This document shows, piece by piece, positions 32,132-41,337 of a DNA stretch of 64,000 nt (its first letter is position 1; each line of letters begins with the position of its first letter). The notes beneath the pieces are model-generated. The model did no database searches. It was given only the letters and a program-made list of their open reading frames with translations, and was not told the DNA's origin. Origin of the DNA: Methylosinus sp. Ce-a6 (GTDB lineage Bacteria; Pseudomonadota; Alphaproteobacteria; Rhizobiales; Beijerinckiaceae). Made by a program: the position numbers and the translations under genes. The stretch covers positions 83,391 through 147,390 of the forward strand of contig NZ_BGJX01000008.1 of NCBI RefSeq assembly GCF_009811655.1, given 5' to 3'.

Positions 32132-32548
32132 ATGGACGCCAAGATCATGAAAATCGCCGCAATCGCGGTCGCTGGCGTCATCGCCGCGACGACGGTCGGC
32201 GCCGCCACGCCGGCACACGCCGACGACTGGGGCCATCCCGGCGGCTGGGACCACCACCATGGCGGCTGGGGCCATCACGGCGGTCACGAATGGCGTCCGG
32301 GCTGGGGCCATGCCGGCTATGGCTGGCGCGGCCACCATGGCTACGGCTGGGGCGCTCCCGTCGCGGCGGGCGTGCTCGGCGCTCTGGCCGTCGGCGCGGT
32401 CGCCGCCGCGGCGTCGCAGCCGCATTACGGCTACGGTTACGGTTACGGCTACGGCTACGGTTACGGCGGTTGCTATCTCGCCAATCAGCCGGTCGTCGAC
32501 GACTGGGGCGATGTCGTCGCCTATCGCCGCGTGCGGGTCTGCAACTAG
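32132..32548 (+). CDS. Secreted Gly/His/Trp/Tyr-rich protein
   Basis: I do not recognise a family. The 138-residue protein has a signal peptide ending at about residue 30 (GAATPAHA). A region dense in His, Gly and Trp follows (WDHHHGGWGHHGGHEWRPGW), then a hydrophobic Ala/Val segment (VAAGVLGALAVGAVAAAAS), a run of GY repeats coded by near-perfect six-base tandem units (about 32430-32465), and a small C-terminal domain with two Cys (GGCYLANQ...VRVCN). The His-rich part could bind metal. Similar short secreted proteins are frequent in Rhizobiales. An intrinsic terminator lies about 150 bases downstream. Confidence 0.75.
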   Translation: MDAKIMKIAAIAVAGVIAATTVGAATPAHADDWGHPGGWDHHHGGWGHHGGHEWRPGWGHAGYGWRGHHGYGWGAPVAAGVLGALAVGAVAAAASQPHYGYGYGYGYGYGYGGCYLANQPVVDDWGDVVAYRRVRVCN

Positions 32549-32701
32549 GGATTTGACGCGTTTCCGGACGCCGAACCGGCGTCCACTTCGGCTGGAAACG
32601 CTCGAGCTTTTTCGATTTCGAAGCATTCGACGCCCGGTAAGCCAGGGGCGTCGAAGCCCGCCGCCGCTTCCCCGCCCCCTCTCGCGCGACGGCGGACGCA
32701 T

Positions 32702-32735
32702 GGCCTCCCGGATCTCCCCTCCGGGAGGCCTTTTT
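32702..32735 (+). terminator. Intrinsic terminator
   Basis: The perfect 11-base stem GGCCTCCCGGA/TCCGGGAGGCC with a 7-base loop is followed at once by TTTTT and further T-rich sequence. It closes the plus-strand transcript of the Gly/His-rich protein gene. The stem could also serve mutT from the opposite direction, but the T tract is on the plus strand only. Confidence 0.85.
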
Positions 32736-32760
32736 CGTTTTTGTCGGCCCAGGCCCCGCT

Positions 32761-33162
32761 TCAGCCGAGCAGCGCGACGAGCGGCGCGATCAGCGGCGCG
32801 TCGGCCGGCGGCATTTGCGCGGGGTCGAGCTCGCTCGGCCGCGTCCAGGCGATCGCCTGCCCCTCACGCGAGCGCGGCTCGCCGCGCCAGCGCCGGCAGA
32901 GATAGAGCGGCATCAGGAGATGGAAGGCCTCATAGGCGTGACTGGCGAAGGTCAGCGGCGCGAGGTCGGCCGTCTCCACCTCTATGCCGAGCTCCTCGGC
33001 GAGCTCGCGGACGAGCGCCTGCTCGGGCCGTTCGCCCGGGTCCAGCTTGCCGCCGGGAAACTCCCACAGCCCGGCGAGCTGCTTGCCGGGCGGGCGCTCG
33101 GCGATCAGCACGCGGCCCCGCGCGTCGACGAGCGCGGCGGCGACGACGAGAAGCAAGGACAA
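32761..33162 (-). CDS. mutT: MutT-type Nudix hydrolase
   Basis: The protein has 133 residues. The full Nudix box GGKLDPGERPEQALVRELAE-ELGI (about residues 32-55) sits in the (deoxy)nucleoside triphosphate pyrophosphatase context RPPGKQLAGLWEFPGGK typical of MutT, which removes 8-oxo-dGTP. The start is taken as TTG at 33162, with GGGGA six bases upstream; no ATG or GTG fits. It begins 13 bases after the stop of the upstream lipoprotein gene, so the two are probably co-transcribed. Confidence 0.88.
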   Translation of the reverse strand: MSLLLVVAAALVDARGRVLIAERPPGKQLAGLWEFPGGKLDPGERPEQALVRELAEELGIEVETADLAPLTFASHAYEAFHLLMPLYLCRRWRGEPRSREGQAIAWTRPSELDPAQMPPADAPLIAPLVALLG

Positions 33163-33175
33163 TGCGTTTCCCCGT

Positions 33176-33688
33176 TCAATTGCCGGAGAGCACGACCTCG
33201 ATCGGATCGGTCTCCTTGCCGGTGACGACGATCTCGTCGTACATCGCGCCGCCATCGCTGAGCAAGCCGCCCTTCGGGACCCAGGTGAGCTGCGTCGTCA
33301 CGAGATAGCGGCCCGGCGCGACCTTGTCGAAGGCGAAGCGGCCCGTCGCGCCCGCCTTGGTCGTGCGCGTATAGGCCGCATATTCGGCCTCCTGCGTCGG
33401 CGTCGGCATGAAGAGGGCGGGAATAAACTTCCGTGTGCCGTAGAACTGCGCGAAGCGCGCCTGCGCATAGGCGGTCGCGGGAATGAGCCGCACCACCTCG
33501 CCCGCGGCGTAGCGCACATTCAAATGCCCCTGCCGGTCGCGCAGAAAAGCCTGACCCTCGATCGTCGCCTTGCCCTCCTGCCGGATGAAGGCCGCCTCGG
33601 CCGGATCGAAGCGCAGGTCGGGCGCGGCGCTGTTGCAGGCGGAAAGGGCGAGCGGCGCGAGCGCGGCGCAGACGACGACAAGACGCAT
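33176..33688 (-). CDS. Putative lipoprotein with carboxypeptidase-regulatory-like fold
   Basis: The protein has 170 residues. The N terminus is a lipoprotein signal (MRLVVVCAALAPLALSAC; Cys at 18), so it is probably anchored to the outer or inner membrane. The mature part has a beta-rich pattern with ATIEGQAFLRDRQGHLNV and GRFAFDKVAPGRYLVTTQLTW, the latter resembling the 'G-x-F-x-F-x-x-V-x-P-G-x-Y' of carboxypeptidase-regulatory-like (CNA_B-type) domains. The function is unknown. It is upstream of mutT in a likely two-gene unit. Confidence 0.72.
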   Translation of the reverse strand: MRLVVVCAALAPLALSACNSAAPDLRFDPAEAAFIRQEGKATIEGQAFLRDRQGHLNVRYAAGEVVRLIPATAYAQARFAQFYGTRKFIPALFMPTPTQEAEYAAYTRTTKAGATGRFAFDKVAPGRYLVTTQLTWVPKGGLLSDGGAMYDEIVVTGKETDPIEVVLSGN

Positions 33689-33824
33689 GGAAAACGGCCC
33701 CGGCACGGCGAAAAGCGCGGCCAATGTCGCCGCTTCGCCACGCAAAGGCAAGGCTCGCGCTTTCGGCAGCTTTCGGCCTCGCGCTGTCATGCGATTTCCG
33801 ATCGATACGCGGACGAAGCAACAA

Positions 33825-33937
33825 TCCCTCGCCCTGAGGAGCCCGCGAAGCGGGCGTCTCGAAGGGTCGAAGCCGCGCGCGCTGGATCATCCTTCGAGGC
33901 TTTTTGCGTCCCGCAAAAAGCGCCTCGGGATGAGGGA
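33825..33937. repeat. Palindromic intergenic repeat with two hairpins
   Basis: The element begins TCCCTCGCCCTGAGGAGCCC and ends with the inverted counterpart GCGCCTCGGGATGAGGGA. Two internal hairpins are visible: GCCCGCGAAGCGGGC and CTTTTTGCGTCCCGCAAAAAG. The flanks CTCGAAGG and CCTTCGAG also mirror each other. This is the common Rhizobiales-type 'CCTGAGGAGCCCGCGAAGCGGGC' dispersed repeat. It is non-coding. Confidence 0.75.
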
Positions 33938-33976
33938 GTTGTATTTGCGGGCCAAAGCGATCAGCCAGAAACTGCA

Positions 33977-34402
33977 TCAGCGATCGGCCGGCGGCGGCGA
34001 CAGAAAGGCGGCGGCGCAGCTCAGCCCATTGCGCCAATCGACGACATTCATGCGCTTGTCGTAGCAATCGCGCTTGGTGATCGCCTCCTCGCAATCCGCG
34101 CCCCCCATGAATTGATAGGTGACGCAGGCGCCGACAGGCGGCGGCTCGTTCTCGTCGTCCTCGGCCTTTTTTTGGGCCGGCTTCTTCTTCTCGGCGCTTT
34201 TTTTCTGTCCGCCTTTCTTCTCGCCGCCTTTCTTCCCGCGGGCCTTTTTCGCATCGCCGTCGGGCGCGCTCTTCTCCACGGCGACGCCGGAGAGCGCCGC
34301 ATAGTCCCGCGCCTCCTCATAGGCGCCGGCGCAGGCGGAGAGCGATAGGCAAAGAGCAAGCAGAACAGCCGCGAAAAGCGGCCGGCGCGGGGTCATCGCC
34401 AT
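33977..34402 (-). CDS. Small Lys-rich lipoprotein, unknown function
   Basis: The protein has 141 residues. The signal peptide ends in the lipobox LSLSAC (Cys at about 24). The middle (residues about 50-85) is a low-complexity Lys/Gly/Glu stretch (KKARGKKGGEKKGGQKKSAE). The C-terminal 55 residues have four or five Cys (GACVTYQF...CEEAITKRDCYD) and look folded, probably with disulfides in the periplasm. I do not recognise the family. An alternative start two codons in (34396) is possible. Confidence 0.62.
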   Translation of the reverse strand: MAMTPRRPLFAAVLLALCLSLSACAGAYEEARDYAALSGVAVEKSAPDGDAKKARGKKGGEKKGGQKKSAEKKKPAQKKAEDDENEPPPVGACVTYQFMGGADCEEAITKRDCYDKRMNVVDWRNGLSCAAAFLSPPPADR

Positions 34403-34457
34403 CTCCGTGGCGCAAGCGTCGAATCGTTCCGCAGTCTAGAAACCGAGGCGGTTCTCG

Positions 34458-35156
34458 TCAGCGCGCAAAGGCCCCTAGGGGGCGCGGCGCATCCGCATGG
34501 GCGCGCAGCATCTCGAGCACGTCGCGCAGGCTCGCGACGACGGCGAGGCAGAGCGCGCGCTCCTCCGACGAGGGCTGCAATATGTCCGGCGCGAGAATCG
34601 TCATCGCGCCGGAGGCGGCGGCCGAGCGCAGGCCGGTGGGCGAATCCTCGAGCGCGAGACAGCGCGGCGGCTCCTTGCCGAGCGCGCGCGCGGCGCGCAG
34701 ATAGGATTCGGGATGCGGCTTGCCGCGCGCGACATCGTCGCGCGTCACCAGAGCGGAGAAATGCGACAGCAGGCCGCAACGGCTCAGATGATGCTCCGCC
34801 GTCGGCCGCCGCGAGGAGGTGGCGACGGCGAGCGGAATATTCATGGCGGTGAGATAATCGACGAGCTCGCGCGCGCCGTCCTTGAGCGGCACGCCGGCGC
34901 GCGAGGCGTGGGCGACGAAGGAGCCGCAGGCCTCTATGCAGGCGTCGAGCGGGAAATCGGCGCCGAAGCGCTCGATCATCATCGTCTCGCAATCCTGCAT
35001 GGGCTTGCCGATCATGCGATGGCAGAAGGCTTCCGTGATGTCATAGCCGACGGCGCGTCCGGCCGCGAGCCAGGCGTCGACATAGAGCCGCTCCGTATCG
35101 AGGAGCGTGCCGTCCATGTCGAAAAGGACCGCCTCCACAGGATAGGGAAAAACCAC
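34458..35156 (-). CDS. HAD-superfamily phosphatase (subfamily IA)
   Basis: The protein has 232 residues. Motif I is LFDMDGTLLDTE (nucleophile Asp about 12), motif II AVATSSRR (about 115), motif III GKPHPESY (Lys about 145) and motif IV ALEDSPTG (about 170). The helical cap between motifs I and II marks a beta-phosphoglucomutase/phosphoglycolate-phosphatase-like member. The substrate is unknown. The GTG start at 35156 is preceded by GAGGAAG at a normal distance. Confidence 0.87.
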   Translation of the reverse strand: MVFPYPVEAVLFDMDGTLLDTERLYVDAWLAAGRAVGYDITEAFCHRMIGKPMQDCETMMIERFGADFPLDACIEACGSFVAHASRAGVPLKDGARELVDYLTAMNIPLAVATSSRRPTAEHHLSRCGLLSHFSALVTRDDVARGKPHPESYLRAARALGKEPPRCLALEDSPTGLRSAAASGAMTILAPDILQPSSEERALCLAVVASLRDVLEMLRAHADAPRPLGAFAR

Positions 35157-35255
35157 GTCCGCTTCCTCGCCGCCACCGAGCCGAGGCGAGTAGAAACCGA
35201 TTCTCGAAACGTTGCGATGACGAAGAGGTCACGAGCGCATGTCAAGGCCTCGACT

Positions 35256-35424
35256 CCTTCTCCCGCTCGCGGGAGAAGATGTCCCTCGCGTCAGCGAGGG
35301 TCGGAAGAGCTCGTCGTTCCTGCGGCTTGCGATGGGGGCTGACATCGCGAGATCGCCGGCGTTCGCAGCGACGCTCATCCGACCTCGCTTCGCGGGGCCA
35401 CCTTCTCCCACGAGTGGGAGAAGG
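35256..35424. repeat. MITE-like palindromic element, 169 bp
   Basis: The ends are CCTTCTCCCGCTCGCGGGAG-AAG (35256-35278) and CCTTCTCCCACGAGTGGGAG-AAGG (35401-35424). The right flank CTCATCCGACCTCGC...GGGGCCA matches the right flank of the 24098-24314 element, so the two belong to one family with variable centres. It fills the gap between argJ and the HAD gene and has no coding capacity. Confidence 0.75.
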
Positions 35425-35437
35425 AATCCGCAAAAGA

Positions 35438-36685
35438 TCAGCTCCGATAGTCGCCGTTGATGGCGACATATTCTTTCGTGAGATCGCAGGTCCACACGCG
35501 CGCGGCGCCGGAGCCGAGGCCGAGATCGACATGGATGGCGATGTCGTCGCGCTTCATGATCTGCGAGACTTCGGCCTCGTCGTAATCCGGATCCCGCTGG
35601 CCCTTATGGGCGACGCGTATGTCGCCGAACCAGATGGCGAGCTTGTCGCGATCCGCCGCCTCGCCGGATTTGCCGACCGCCATGACGACGCGGCCCCAAT
35701 TGGCGTCCTCGCCGGCGACCGCCGTCTTCACCAGCGGCGAATTGGCGATGGAGAGGGCGATGCGCTTGGCCGCTTTCGCGCTCTCGGCCCCGATCACCGT
35801 CACCTCGACGAATTTGCGCGCGCCCTCGCCGTCCTTCACCACCTGATGGGCGAGGTCGAGCAGCACCTCGTCCAGCGCGCGGCGAAAATCCTCGAGGCGT
35901 CGGTCGCTCGCCTTGTCGATCGCGGGCGCGCCGCGCTTTTCCGCCGCGCCGGTCGCGAAGAGCAGCAGAGTGTCCGACGTCGAAGTGTCGCTATCGACGG
36001 TGATCGCGTTGAACGAGCCCTGCACCGATTTCGAGAGCAGGCTCTGCAACGCCTCCGCCTCGATCGGCGCGTCGGTGAAGACGAAGGAGAGCATCGTCGC
36101 CATGTCGGGGGCGATCATGCCGGCGCCCTTGGCGATTCCGGCGATGCGCACTTCCACGTCGCCGAGCCTCGCGACGCGCGTCGAGAGCTTCGGATAGGTG
36201 TCGGTCGTCATGATGGCGGAGGCGGCCTCGCGCCAGGAGTCGGGCCGCGCCTCGGCGACGAGCTTGCCGAGCACGGGCTCGAATTTCGTGGCGTCCAGCG
36301 GCTCGCCGATGACGCCGGTCGAGGCCAGGAACACTTGTTTCTCGAGCACGCCGGCGGCGGCGGCGACGAGCTTGGCCGAGAGCTTCACCGCCTCCTTGCC
36401 GGCCTTGCCGGTGAAGGCGTTGGCGTTGCCGGAATTGACGAGCAGCGCGCGCGCCTTGCCGCCGTCGAGCCGCGCGCGGCACCAGTCGACGGGAGCGGAC
36501 GGGCATTTGGAGCGGGTGAAGACGCCGGCGACTTGCGTCCCCTCGTCGAAGAGGGCGAGCATGACGTCGGTGCGCCCGGCGTAGCGGACGCCGGCCTGGG
36601 CGACGGCGAAGCGGACGCCGTCGATCGGCGGAATATCGGGATAGGTCTTGGGGGCGAGCGGCGAAACGGGAGCGGCCTTGGCCAT
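35438..36685 (-). CDS. argJ: Bifunctional ornithine acetyltransferase/NAGS (ArgJ)
   Basis: This 415-residue precursor autocleaves before the nucleophilic Thr of the [12 protein letters not shown] motif (about residue 190) to give alpha and beta chains. Other ArgJ motifs are [13 protein letters not shown] (about 93), [10 protein letters not shown] and KGAGMIAPD. It recycles the acetyl group between N-acetylornithine and glutamate in arginine synthesis in the cytoplasm. It follows the parvulin gene on the same strand, an arrangement I recall from other Rhizobiales near secA. The ATG at 36685 is the family start. Confidence 0.96.
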   Translation of the reverse strand: MAKAAPVSPLAPKTYPDIPPIDGVRFAVAQAGVRYAGRTDVMLALFDEGTQVAGVFTRSKCPSAPVDWCRARLDGGKARALLVNSGNANAFTGKAGKEAVKLSAKLVAAAAGVLEKQVFLASTGVIGEPLDATKFEPVLGKLVAEARPDSWREAASAIMTTDTYPKLSTRVARLGDVEVRIAGIAKGAGMIAPDMATMLSFVFTDAPIEAEALQSLLSKSVQGSFNAITVDSDTSTSDTLLLFATGAAEKRGAPAIDKASDRRLEDFRRALDEVLLDLAHQVVKDGEGARKFVEVTVIGAESAKAAKRIALSIANSPLVKTAVAGEDANWGRVVMAVGKSGEAADRDKLAIWFGDIRVAHKGQRDPDYDEAEVSQIMKRDDIAIHVDLGLGSGAARVWTCDLTKEYVAINGDYRS

Positions 36686-36727
36686 GGCTCGGTATGGGTC
36701 CTGAAAAAGGCGAGAGTGACGGGGGAA

Positions 36728-36801
36728 GTGAGTGGTGAGTGGTGAGTGGTGAGCGGCGGCGGACGTAGCGGTCCGCCGCCTCCTCACTACTCCCCACTCA
36801 C
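36728..36801. repeat. GTGAGTG tandem repeats in inverted arrangement
   Basis: Three to four GTGAGTG-type units stand on the left, a perfect hairpin GGCGGCGGAC/GTCCGCCGCC in the centre, and the complementary CTCACTACTCCCCACTCAC on the right. The whole forms a cruciform-prone block between the parvulin gene and argJ. It could attenuate or stabilise the polycistronic RNA. Confidence 0.65.
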
Positions 36802-36814
36802 TACCGCCTCATGA

Positions 36815-37699
36815 CTATTTCTTCTTCTCGGCGGGCTTCGCCTCGGCGGGCTTGTCCGCCGGCTTGGCCTCCGCGGGCGGCGCCTCCGTGCGCTCGATCT
36901 TGGCGCCCTGGCGCAGCTCGACGATGAGGTCCGACTGCGCCTTCTGCGCCACATAGCGGGAGACCTGGTCGCGCACCTGGTCGAGCGGCGGGAACACCTT
37001 CGGGCGCTTGCCGTCCAGCTTAATGATGTGCCAACCGAATTGCGTCTTCACCGGATCGGATGTCTGCCCCGGCTCCAGCTTGAACGCCGCCTCGCCGAAT
37101 TCCGGCACCATGCGGTCCTTGGTGAACCAGCCGAGATCGCCGCCCTGCGCGCCCGTGTCCTTGGAGAGCTCGGTGGCGACCTTGGAGAAATCCTCGCCGC
37201 CCCTCACGCGCTTTTGCGCCGCCTTGGCCTCGTCCTCCGTATTCACCAGAATATGATGGGCGTGGATCTCGGTCTCGGGCTTCTGATTCTTGGCGGCCTC
37301 GTCATAAGTCTTCTTGACGGCGGCCTCGGTGGTCGCGTCCTTGGCGATCTTGCCGAGCAGCGCCTCCATCAGCGCCTTGTCGCGCAAATAAGCGAGCTTC
37401 TTGGCGAAATCCGCCGTCTCGCCGAGCTTGTCGCGCTGCGCCTTCTGCACCACGAGCTGCTCGTCGATGAGGAAATCGAGAATGTAATTCTCACGCGCCT
37501 TGCCCTCCAATTGTCGCGGCAGGCCCGAGCCGAGGTCGTCGAGCGCGATCTTCACGTCGTCGTCGGTAATTTCGACGCCATTGACCTTGGCGAGGACCTT
37601 GGCCTGCGCCGGAGCCGCGCCCATCGCCAGCAGAGCGAGGACGCCGATCGCGGCGAGGACGCCCCGGCTGCCGAGACGCATGGTCTTGAGGTGAGGCAT
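36815..37699 (-). CDS. Periplasmic parvulin-type peptidyl-prolyl isomerase
   Basis: The protein has 294 residues. It has a signal peptide (GVLAAIGVLALLAMGAAPAQA), an N-terminal SurA-like helical chaperone segment, and a rotamase domain from EIHAHHILVNTEDEAKAA (about 150) through GGDLGWFTKDRMVPEF to TQFGWHIIKLDGKRP. The C terminus is a Pro/Ala/Lys tail ending KKK. It likely assists folding of exported proteins. The open frame extends to 38029, but the ATG at 37699 gives the signal peptide directly. The gene lies upstream of argJ. Confidence 0.92.
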   Translation of the reverse strand: MPHLKTMRLGSRGVLAAIGVLALLAMGAAPAQAKVLAKVNGVEITDDDVKIALDDLGSGLPRQLEGKARENYILDFLIDEQLVVQKAQRDKLGETADFAKKLAYLRDKALMEALLGKIAKDATTEAAVKKTYDEAAKNQKPETEIHAHHILVNTEDEAKAAQKRVRGGEDFSKVATELSKDTGAQGGDLGWFTKDRMVPEFGEAAFKLEPGQTSDPVKTQFGWHIIKLDGKRPKVFPPLDQVRDQVSRYVAQKAQSDLIVELRQGAKIERTEAPPAEAKPADKPAEAKPAEKKK

Positions 37700-38100
37700 G
37701 ATGGTCTCCAACAAAAGTGCGACAGGCGGGGGGAGGCCTGTCGCGAACAGCGTTCCACTAGAGCAAGTCCAAGCAAAGGGGAACACGGAAATTTCAGCGC
37801 GTCGCGGCCGTACGCGACATTTCAATAGGATTGGTCGACAATATATTGCGAAGGTCGAAATGGCGAAGGTGAAATGGCGAAATTCGACATGCGCGACGCC
37901 GCCGCGACGCGCGGCGGGAGGTTCCGCCATGCGGCGCGCGGCCGGGCGAGGTCGACGAATCGCAGATTCGGAACTGCCCGGCTTTGGCGTCGTTCGGCAA
38001 ACCGTGCTAGCAGATTCGCCCGAGTTCATATATCGGCTGTCCGCGATCCTCGACGCGCCCCGTCGGCGGGACGGCTCCCCAACTTGCCAATGACCGACCC
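37700..38100. other. Intergenic region between parvulin gene and dnaJ
   Basis: These 401 bases separate divergent genes and should hold both promoters. A short direct repeat (GAAATGGCGAAGGT, then GAAATGGCGAAATT, about 37857-37884) is visible. No gene is supported. dnaK, usually found directly upstream of dnaJ, is not here. Confidence 0.55.
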
Positions 38101-39216
38101 ATGTCCAAACGCGACTTCTACGAAATACTCGGCGTTTCCAAGACCTCGACCGATGTCGAGCTGAAGATCGCCTTTCGCAAGGCCGCGATGCAATATCATC
38201 CGGACCGCAATCCCGGCGACAAGGACGCCGAGGCGCGCTTCAAGGAGATCAACGAGGCCTATCAATGCCTCTCCGACTCGCAGAAGCGCGCCGCCTATGA
38301 CCGTTTCGGCCACGCCGCCTTCGAGCAGGGCGGCGGCTTCGGCGCCGGCGACGGCTTCGCCGCCTCCATGGCCGATATTTTCGACGATCTCTTCGGCGAG
38401 GTGATGGGCCGACGCGGCGGCCGCGGCGCGGCGCGCGAGCGCGGCTCGGACCTGCGCTACAATATGGAGATCACGCTGGAGGAGGCCTTCCACGGCAAGG
38501 CGGCAACGCTGAAGCTGCCGACCTCGGTCTCCTGCGAGGCCTGCTCCGGCACGGGCGCCAAAAAAGGCTCCAAGCCCAAGACCTGCCCGACCTGCGCCGG
38601 CCATGGCCGCGTGCGCGCTCAACAGGGCTTCTTCGCCATAGAGCGCACCTGCCCGACCTGCCAGGGCCGCGGCGAGGTCATCGACAATCCCTGCTCCGTC
38701 TGCTCTGGGACCGGCCGCTCGACGATCGAGCGAACGCTCTCCGTCAATGTGCCGCCCGGCGTCGAGGACGGCACCCGCATCCGCCTCGCCGGCGAGGGCG
38801 AGGCCGGATTGCGCGGCGGACCGCCCGGCGACCTCTACATCTTCCTCTCGGTGAAGCCGCACACATTCTTCCAGCGCGACGGCGCCGATCTCTATTGCCG
38901 CGTGCCGATCTCCATGGTGCGCGCCGCGCTCGGCGGCAAGATCACCGTGCATACGATCGACGGCGGCGAGACCGAGATCAAAATTCCGGAAGGCGCGCAA
39001 ACCGGCAAGCAGATCAAGGTGAAAGCCAAGGGCATGCCGCTGCTGCGCGGGCGCGAATCGGGCGATCTCTACGTGCAGATCAGCGTCGAGACGCCGCAAA
39101 ATCTGACCAAGCGCCAGCGCGAGCTGCTCGCCGAATTCGAGGAGGAGTCCTCCCACCACACCCACCCCGAGGCGACCGGCTTCTTCGCTCGGATGAAGGA
39201 GCTTTTCGGCAAGTGA
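38101..39216 (+). CDS. dnaJ: Chaperone DnaJ
   Basis: The protein has 371 residues. The J domain at 1-70 has the HPD tripeptide ([10 protein letters not shown]). A Gly/Phe-rich linker follows, then four zinc-finger repeats [24 protein letters not shown] and CSVCSGTG (about 140-210), and the C-terminal substrate-binding barrels. It delivers clients to DnaK and stimulates its ATPase. dnaK is not adjacent. The downstream pmtA-like and pyrF genes on the same strand follow the order known in rhizobia. Confidence 0.97.
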   Translation: MSKRDFYEILGVSKTSTDVELKIAFRKAAMQYHPDRNPGDKDAEARFKEINEAYQCLSDSQKRAAYDRFGHAAFEQGGGFGAGDGFAASMADIFDDLFGEVMGRRGGRGAARERGSDLRYNMEITLEEAFHGKAATLKLPTSVSCEACSGTGAKKGSKPKTCPTCAGHGRVRAQQGFFAIERTCPTCQGRGEVIDNPCSVCSGTGRSTIERTLSVNVPPGVEDGTRIRLAGEGEAGLRGGPPGDLYIFLSVKPHTFFQRDGADLYCRVPISMVRAALGGKITVHTIDGGETEIKIPEGAQTGKQIKVKAKGMPLLRGRESGDLYVQISVETPQNLTKRQRELLAEFEEESSHHTHPEATGFFARMKELFGK

Positions 39217-39291
39217 GCGGACGCCATTGACCGAGCGAGCGACCTCGTACATGGTCGCGCGCATTTGGAACGATCGAGGGGCTGTCTCAGC

Positions 39292-39897
39292 GTGTCACAG
39301 ACTATCGAGCCACTGAAATCCGCTCTCGCCGACAATGCGCGCTTTCTGCGGTCTTGGATGGAAAATCCCCGTGGCGTCGGCGCCGTATCGCCCTCGGGGC
39401 CCGCGCTCGCCCGCGCCATGGCGAGCTATGTCGATCTTTCCCGCGAGGGGCCGGTCGTCGAGCTCGGCCCGGGCACCGGCCCTGTCACACAGGCGCTGCT
39501 CGAGCGCGGGGTTCCTGCCTCGCGCCTGCTCCTGGTCGAATATGAGACGTCGTTCTGCGATCTCTTGCGGCAGCGCTTTCCCGGCGTCGAGGTGGTGCAG
39601 GGCGACGCCTATTCGCTGAAGCAGACGCTGGGCGGCAAGCTCGAAGGCCCGATCGCCGCGGTCGTCTCCAGCCTGCCGCTGCTGAACCAGCCCGAATCGG
39701 ACCGGCTGCGCCTGCTCGACCAGGCCTTCGAGATGATGGCGCCGGGCGGCGTGCTCATTCAGTTCACCTATGGCCTGTTCTCGCCCATGCCGCTGAAACG
39801 CCATCCGGGCGGCTCCGCCTTCTCGTCCGAGGTCTCGCGGGTCTGGGCGAATATTCCGCCGGCCCGCGTGTGGCGTTATAGCCGCCGGGCCGGCTGA
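39292..39897 (+). CDS. PmtA-like phospholipid N-methyltransferase
   Basis: The protein has 201 residues. The N-terminal [20 protein letters not shown] is typical of the PmtA family, followed by the SAM motif [15 protein letters not shown] (about 56-70). PmtA methylates phosphatidylethanolamine toward phosphatidylcholine at the inner membrane. The position between dnaJ and pyrF supports this, since pmtA sits there in several Rhizobiales, but a generic rRNA adenine-methyltransferase-like enzyme is an alternative. The start is taken as GTG at 39292; the frame continues to a TTG at 39265. Confidence 0.78.
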   Translation: MSQTIEPLKSALADNARFLRSWMENPRGVGAVSPSGPALARAMASYVDLSREGPVVELGPGTGPVTQALLERGVPASRLLLVEYETSFCDLLRQRFPGVEVVQGDAYSLKQTLGGKLEGPIAAVVSSLPLLNQPESDRLRLLDQAFEMMAPGGVLIQFTYGLFSPMPLKRHPGGSAFSSEVSRVWANIPPARVWRYSRRAG

Positions 39898-39898
39898 C

Positions 39899-40612
39899 AT
39901 GGGCGACGGCGCGACGATCCCGGCGCGCGACCGCCTCATCGTCGCGCTCGACGTCGACAGCGTGGAGGCGGCGCGCGCGCTGGTCTCACGGCTCGGCGAC
40001 GCCGTCTCCTTCTACAAGATCGGCATGGAGCTCGCCTATGGCGGCGGCCTGCCGCTCGTCGAGGAGCTGAAGGCCACCGGCAAGAAGGTCTTCATCGATC
40101 TGAAGCTCCACGACATCGGCCAGACCGTCGAGCGCGCGACGCGGCAAATCGCGCGGCTCGGCGCGGATTTCCTCACCGTTCACGGCTTTCCGCAGACGAT
40201 GCGCGCCGCCCGCCAGGGCGCGGGCGAGAGCGGATTGCGGCTGCTCGCCGTCACGGTGATGACCTCCTATGACGATTCCGATCTCGCGGAGGCCAACTAT
40301 TCCATCGGCGTCGCCGAGCTCGTCGCGCGCCGCGCAAGACAGGCGAAGGATGCGGGGATCGACGGGCTCATCCTGTCGCCGCAGGAGGTCGCGCCGATTC
40401 GCGCGCTGGTCGGACCGCGAATGGCGCTGGTGACGCCGGGCGTGCGTCCGGCGGGCGCCGCGCTCGGCGACCAGAAGCGCGTGATGACGCCCGCCGAGGC
40501 GATCGCGGCCGGCGCCGACCATCTCGTCGTCGGCCGCCCGGTGACGCAGGCCGAGGATCCGCGCGCCGCCGCGCAGCGCATCGTCGAGGAAATCGCCGCC
40601 GTCGGCGCGTGA
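39899..40612 (+). CDS. pyrF: Orotidine 5'-phosphate decarboxylase
   Basis: The protein has 237 residues. [16 protein letters not shown] (about 14), [13 protein letters not shown] with the catalytic K-x-D-x-H-D tetrad (about 62-74), VTPGVRPAG and the phosphate-binding [12 protein letters not shown] at the C terminus are all present. It catalyses the last step of UMP synthesis. It begins one base after the stop of the PmtA-like gene, so the two are an operon. Confidence 0.97.
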   Translation: MGDGATIPARDRLIVALDVDSVEAARALVSRLGDAVSFYKIGMELAYGGGLPLVEELKATGKKVFIDLKLHDIGQTVERATRQIARLGADFLTVHGFPQTMRAARQGAGESGLRLLAVTVMTSYDDSDLAEANYSIGVAELVARRARQAKDAGIDGLILSPQEVAPIRALVGPRMALVTPGVRPAGAALGDQKRVMTPAEAIAAGADHLVVGRPVTQAEDPRAAAQRIVEEIAAVGA

Positions 40613-40621
40613 GGACGCGCC

Positions 40622-41239
40622 TCACAGCAGCGCCAGCTCCATCAGCTCGCGCTCGACCTGCTCCGGGCTCTCGAAGCGCGCCGCATGCATGCCGACATTG
40701 CGCGCGCCTTCCACATTGGCGGCCGAATCGTCGATGAAGAAGCACTCGGCCGGATCGAGCCCATAGGTCTCGAGCAGGAGGCGATAGATCGCCGGATCGG
40801 GTTTCAGCAGCTTCACCCGGCCGGAGACGACGACGCCCGCAAAGCGCCGGAAAAAGACGAATCGCTCATAGGTCTCGACGAATTTCTCGTCCGAGAAATT
40901 GGTGAGCGCATAGAGCGGCGTCTCGCGCTCGGCGAGCCGCTCCAGCAGCGCCACACTGCCGGCTATGGGCCCGGCGACCATCTCGCTCCAGCGCGCGTCA
41001 TAGGCGCGGATCGCTTCGGCGAAATCGGGAAATCGCGTGACGAGCTCGTCCACCGCCTCGGCGAAAGGACGCCCGCGGTCCAATTCGAGATTCCAGTCCG
41101 TCGTGCAGATTTCGCCGAGAAAACGCTCCATGGCCTCGGCGTCGTCGAACAGCTTGCGATAGAGATGGCGCGGATTCCAGTCGACGAGCACATTGCCGAC
41201 GTCGAAGACGACGGTGGTGACGCGAGATTTCACGAACAT
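40622..41239 (-). CDS. HAD-superfamily hydrolase (YihX-like)
   Basis: The protein has 205 residues. VVFDVGNVLVDWNPRHLYRK contains motif I with the nucleophile Asp, ALTNFSDEKF is motif II, LLKPDPAIY holds the motif III Lys, and CFFIDDSAANVEGA is motif IV. The DVGxVLxDW form and YRKLF cap match YihX/alpha-glucose-1-phosphate-phosphatase-like and epoxide-hydrolase N-domain-like enzymes. The substrate is unknown. It converges on pyrF with nine bases between the stops. Confidence 0.87.
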   Translation of the reverse strand: MFVKSRVTTVVFDVGNVLVDWNPRHLYRKLFDDAEAMERFLGEICTTDWNLELDRGRPFAEAVDELVTRFPDFAEAIRAYDARWSEMVAGPIAGSVALLERLAERETPLYALTNFSDEKFVETYERFVFFRRFAGVVVSGRVKLLKPDPAIYRLLLETYGLDPAECFFIDDSAANVEGARNVGMHAARFESPEQVERELMELALL

Positions 41240-41337
41240 ATGAGAAGCTCCTATCGGATCGGAAACTGGTCCGGCATTTCGTCTGGAGCGAATTCTGGTC
41301 GCTCGAACGATTCCGCTCGAGCGGAAAGCGCTCTAGA

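Noticed and set aside
32430..32470. Tandem GGTTAC/GGCTAC units considered as a CRISPR or minisatellite
   Set aside because: They have no spacers and are in frame inside a secreted protein gene, coding Gly-Tyr repeats.
34048..34359. Alternative frames inside the Lys-rich lipoprotein gene
   Set aside because: They are Arg-rich shadows; only the 33977-34402 frame has a lipobox and a cysteine pattern.
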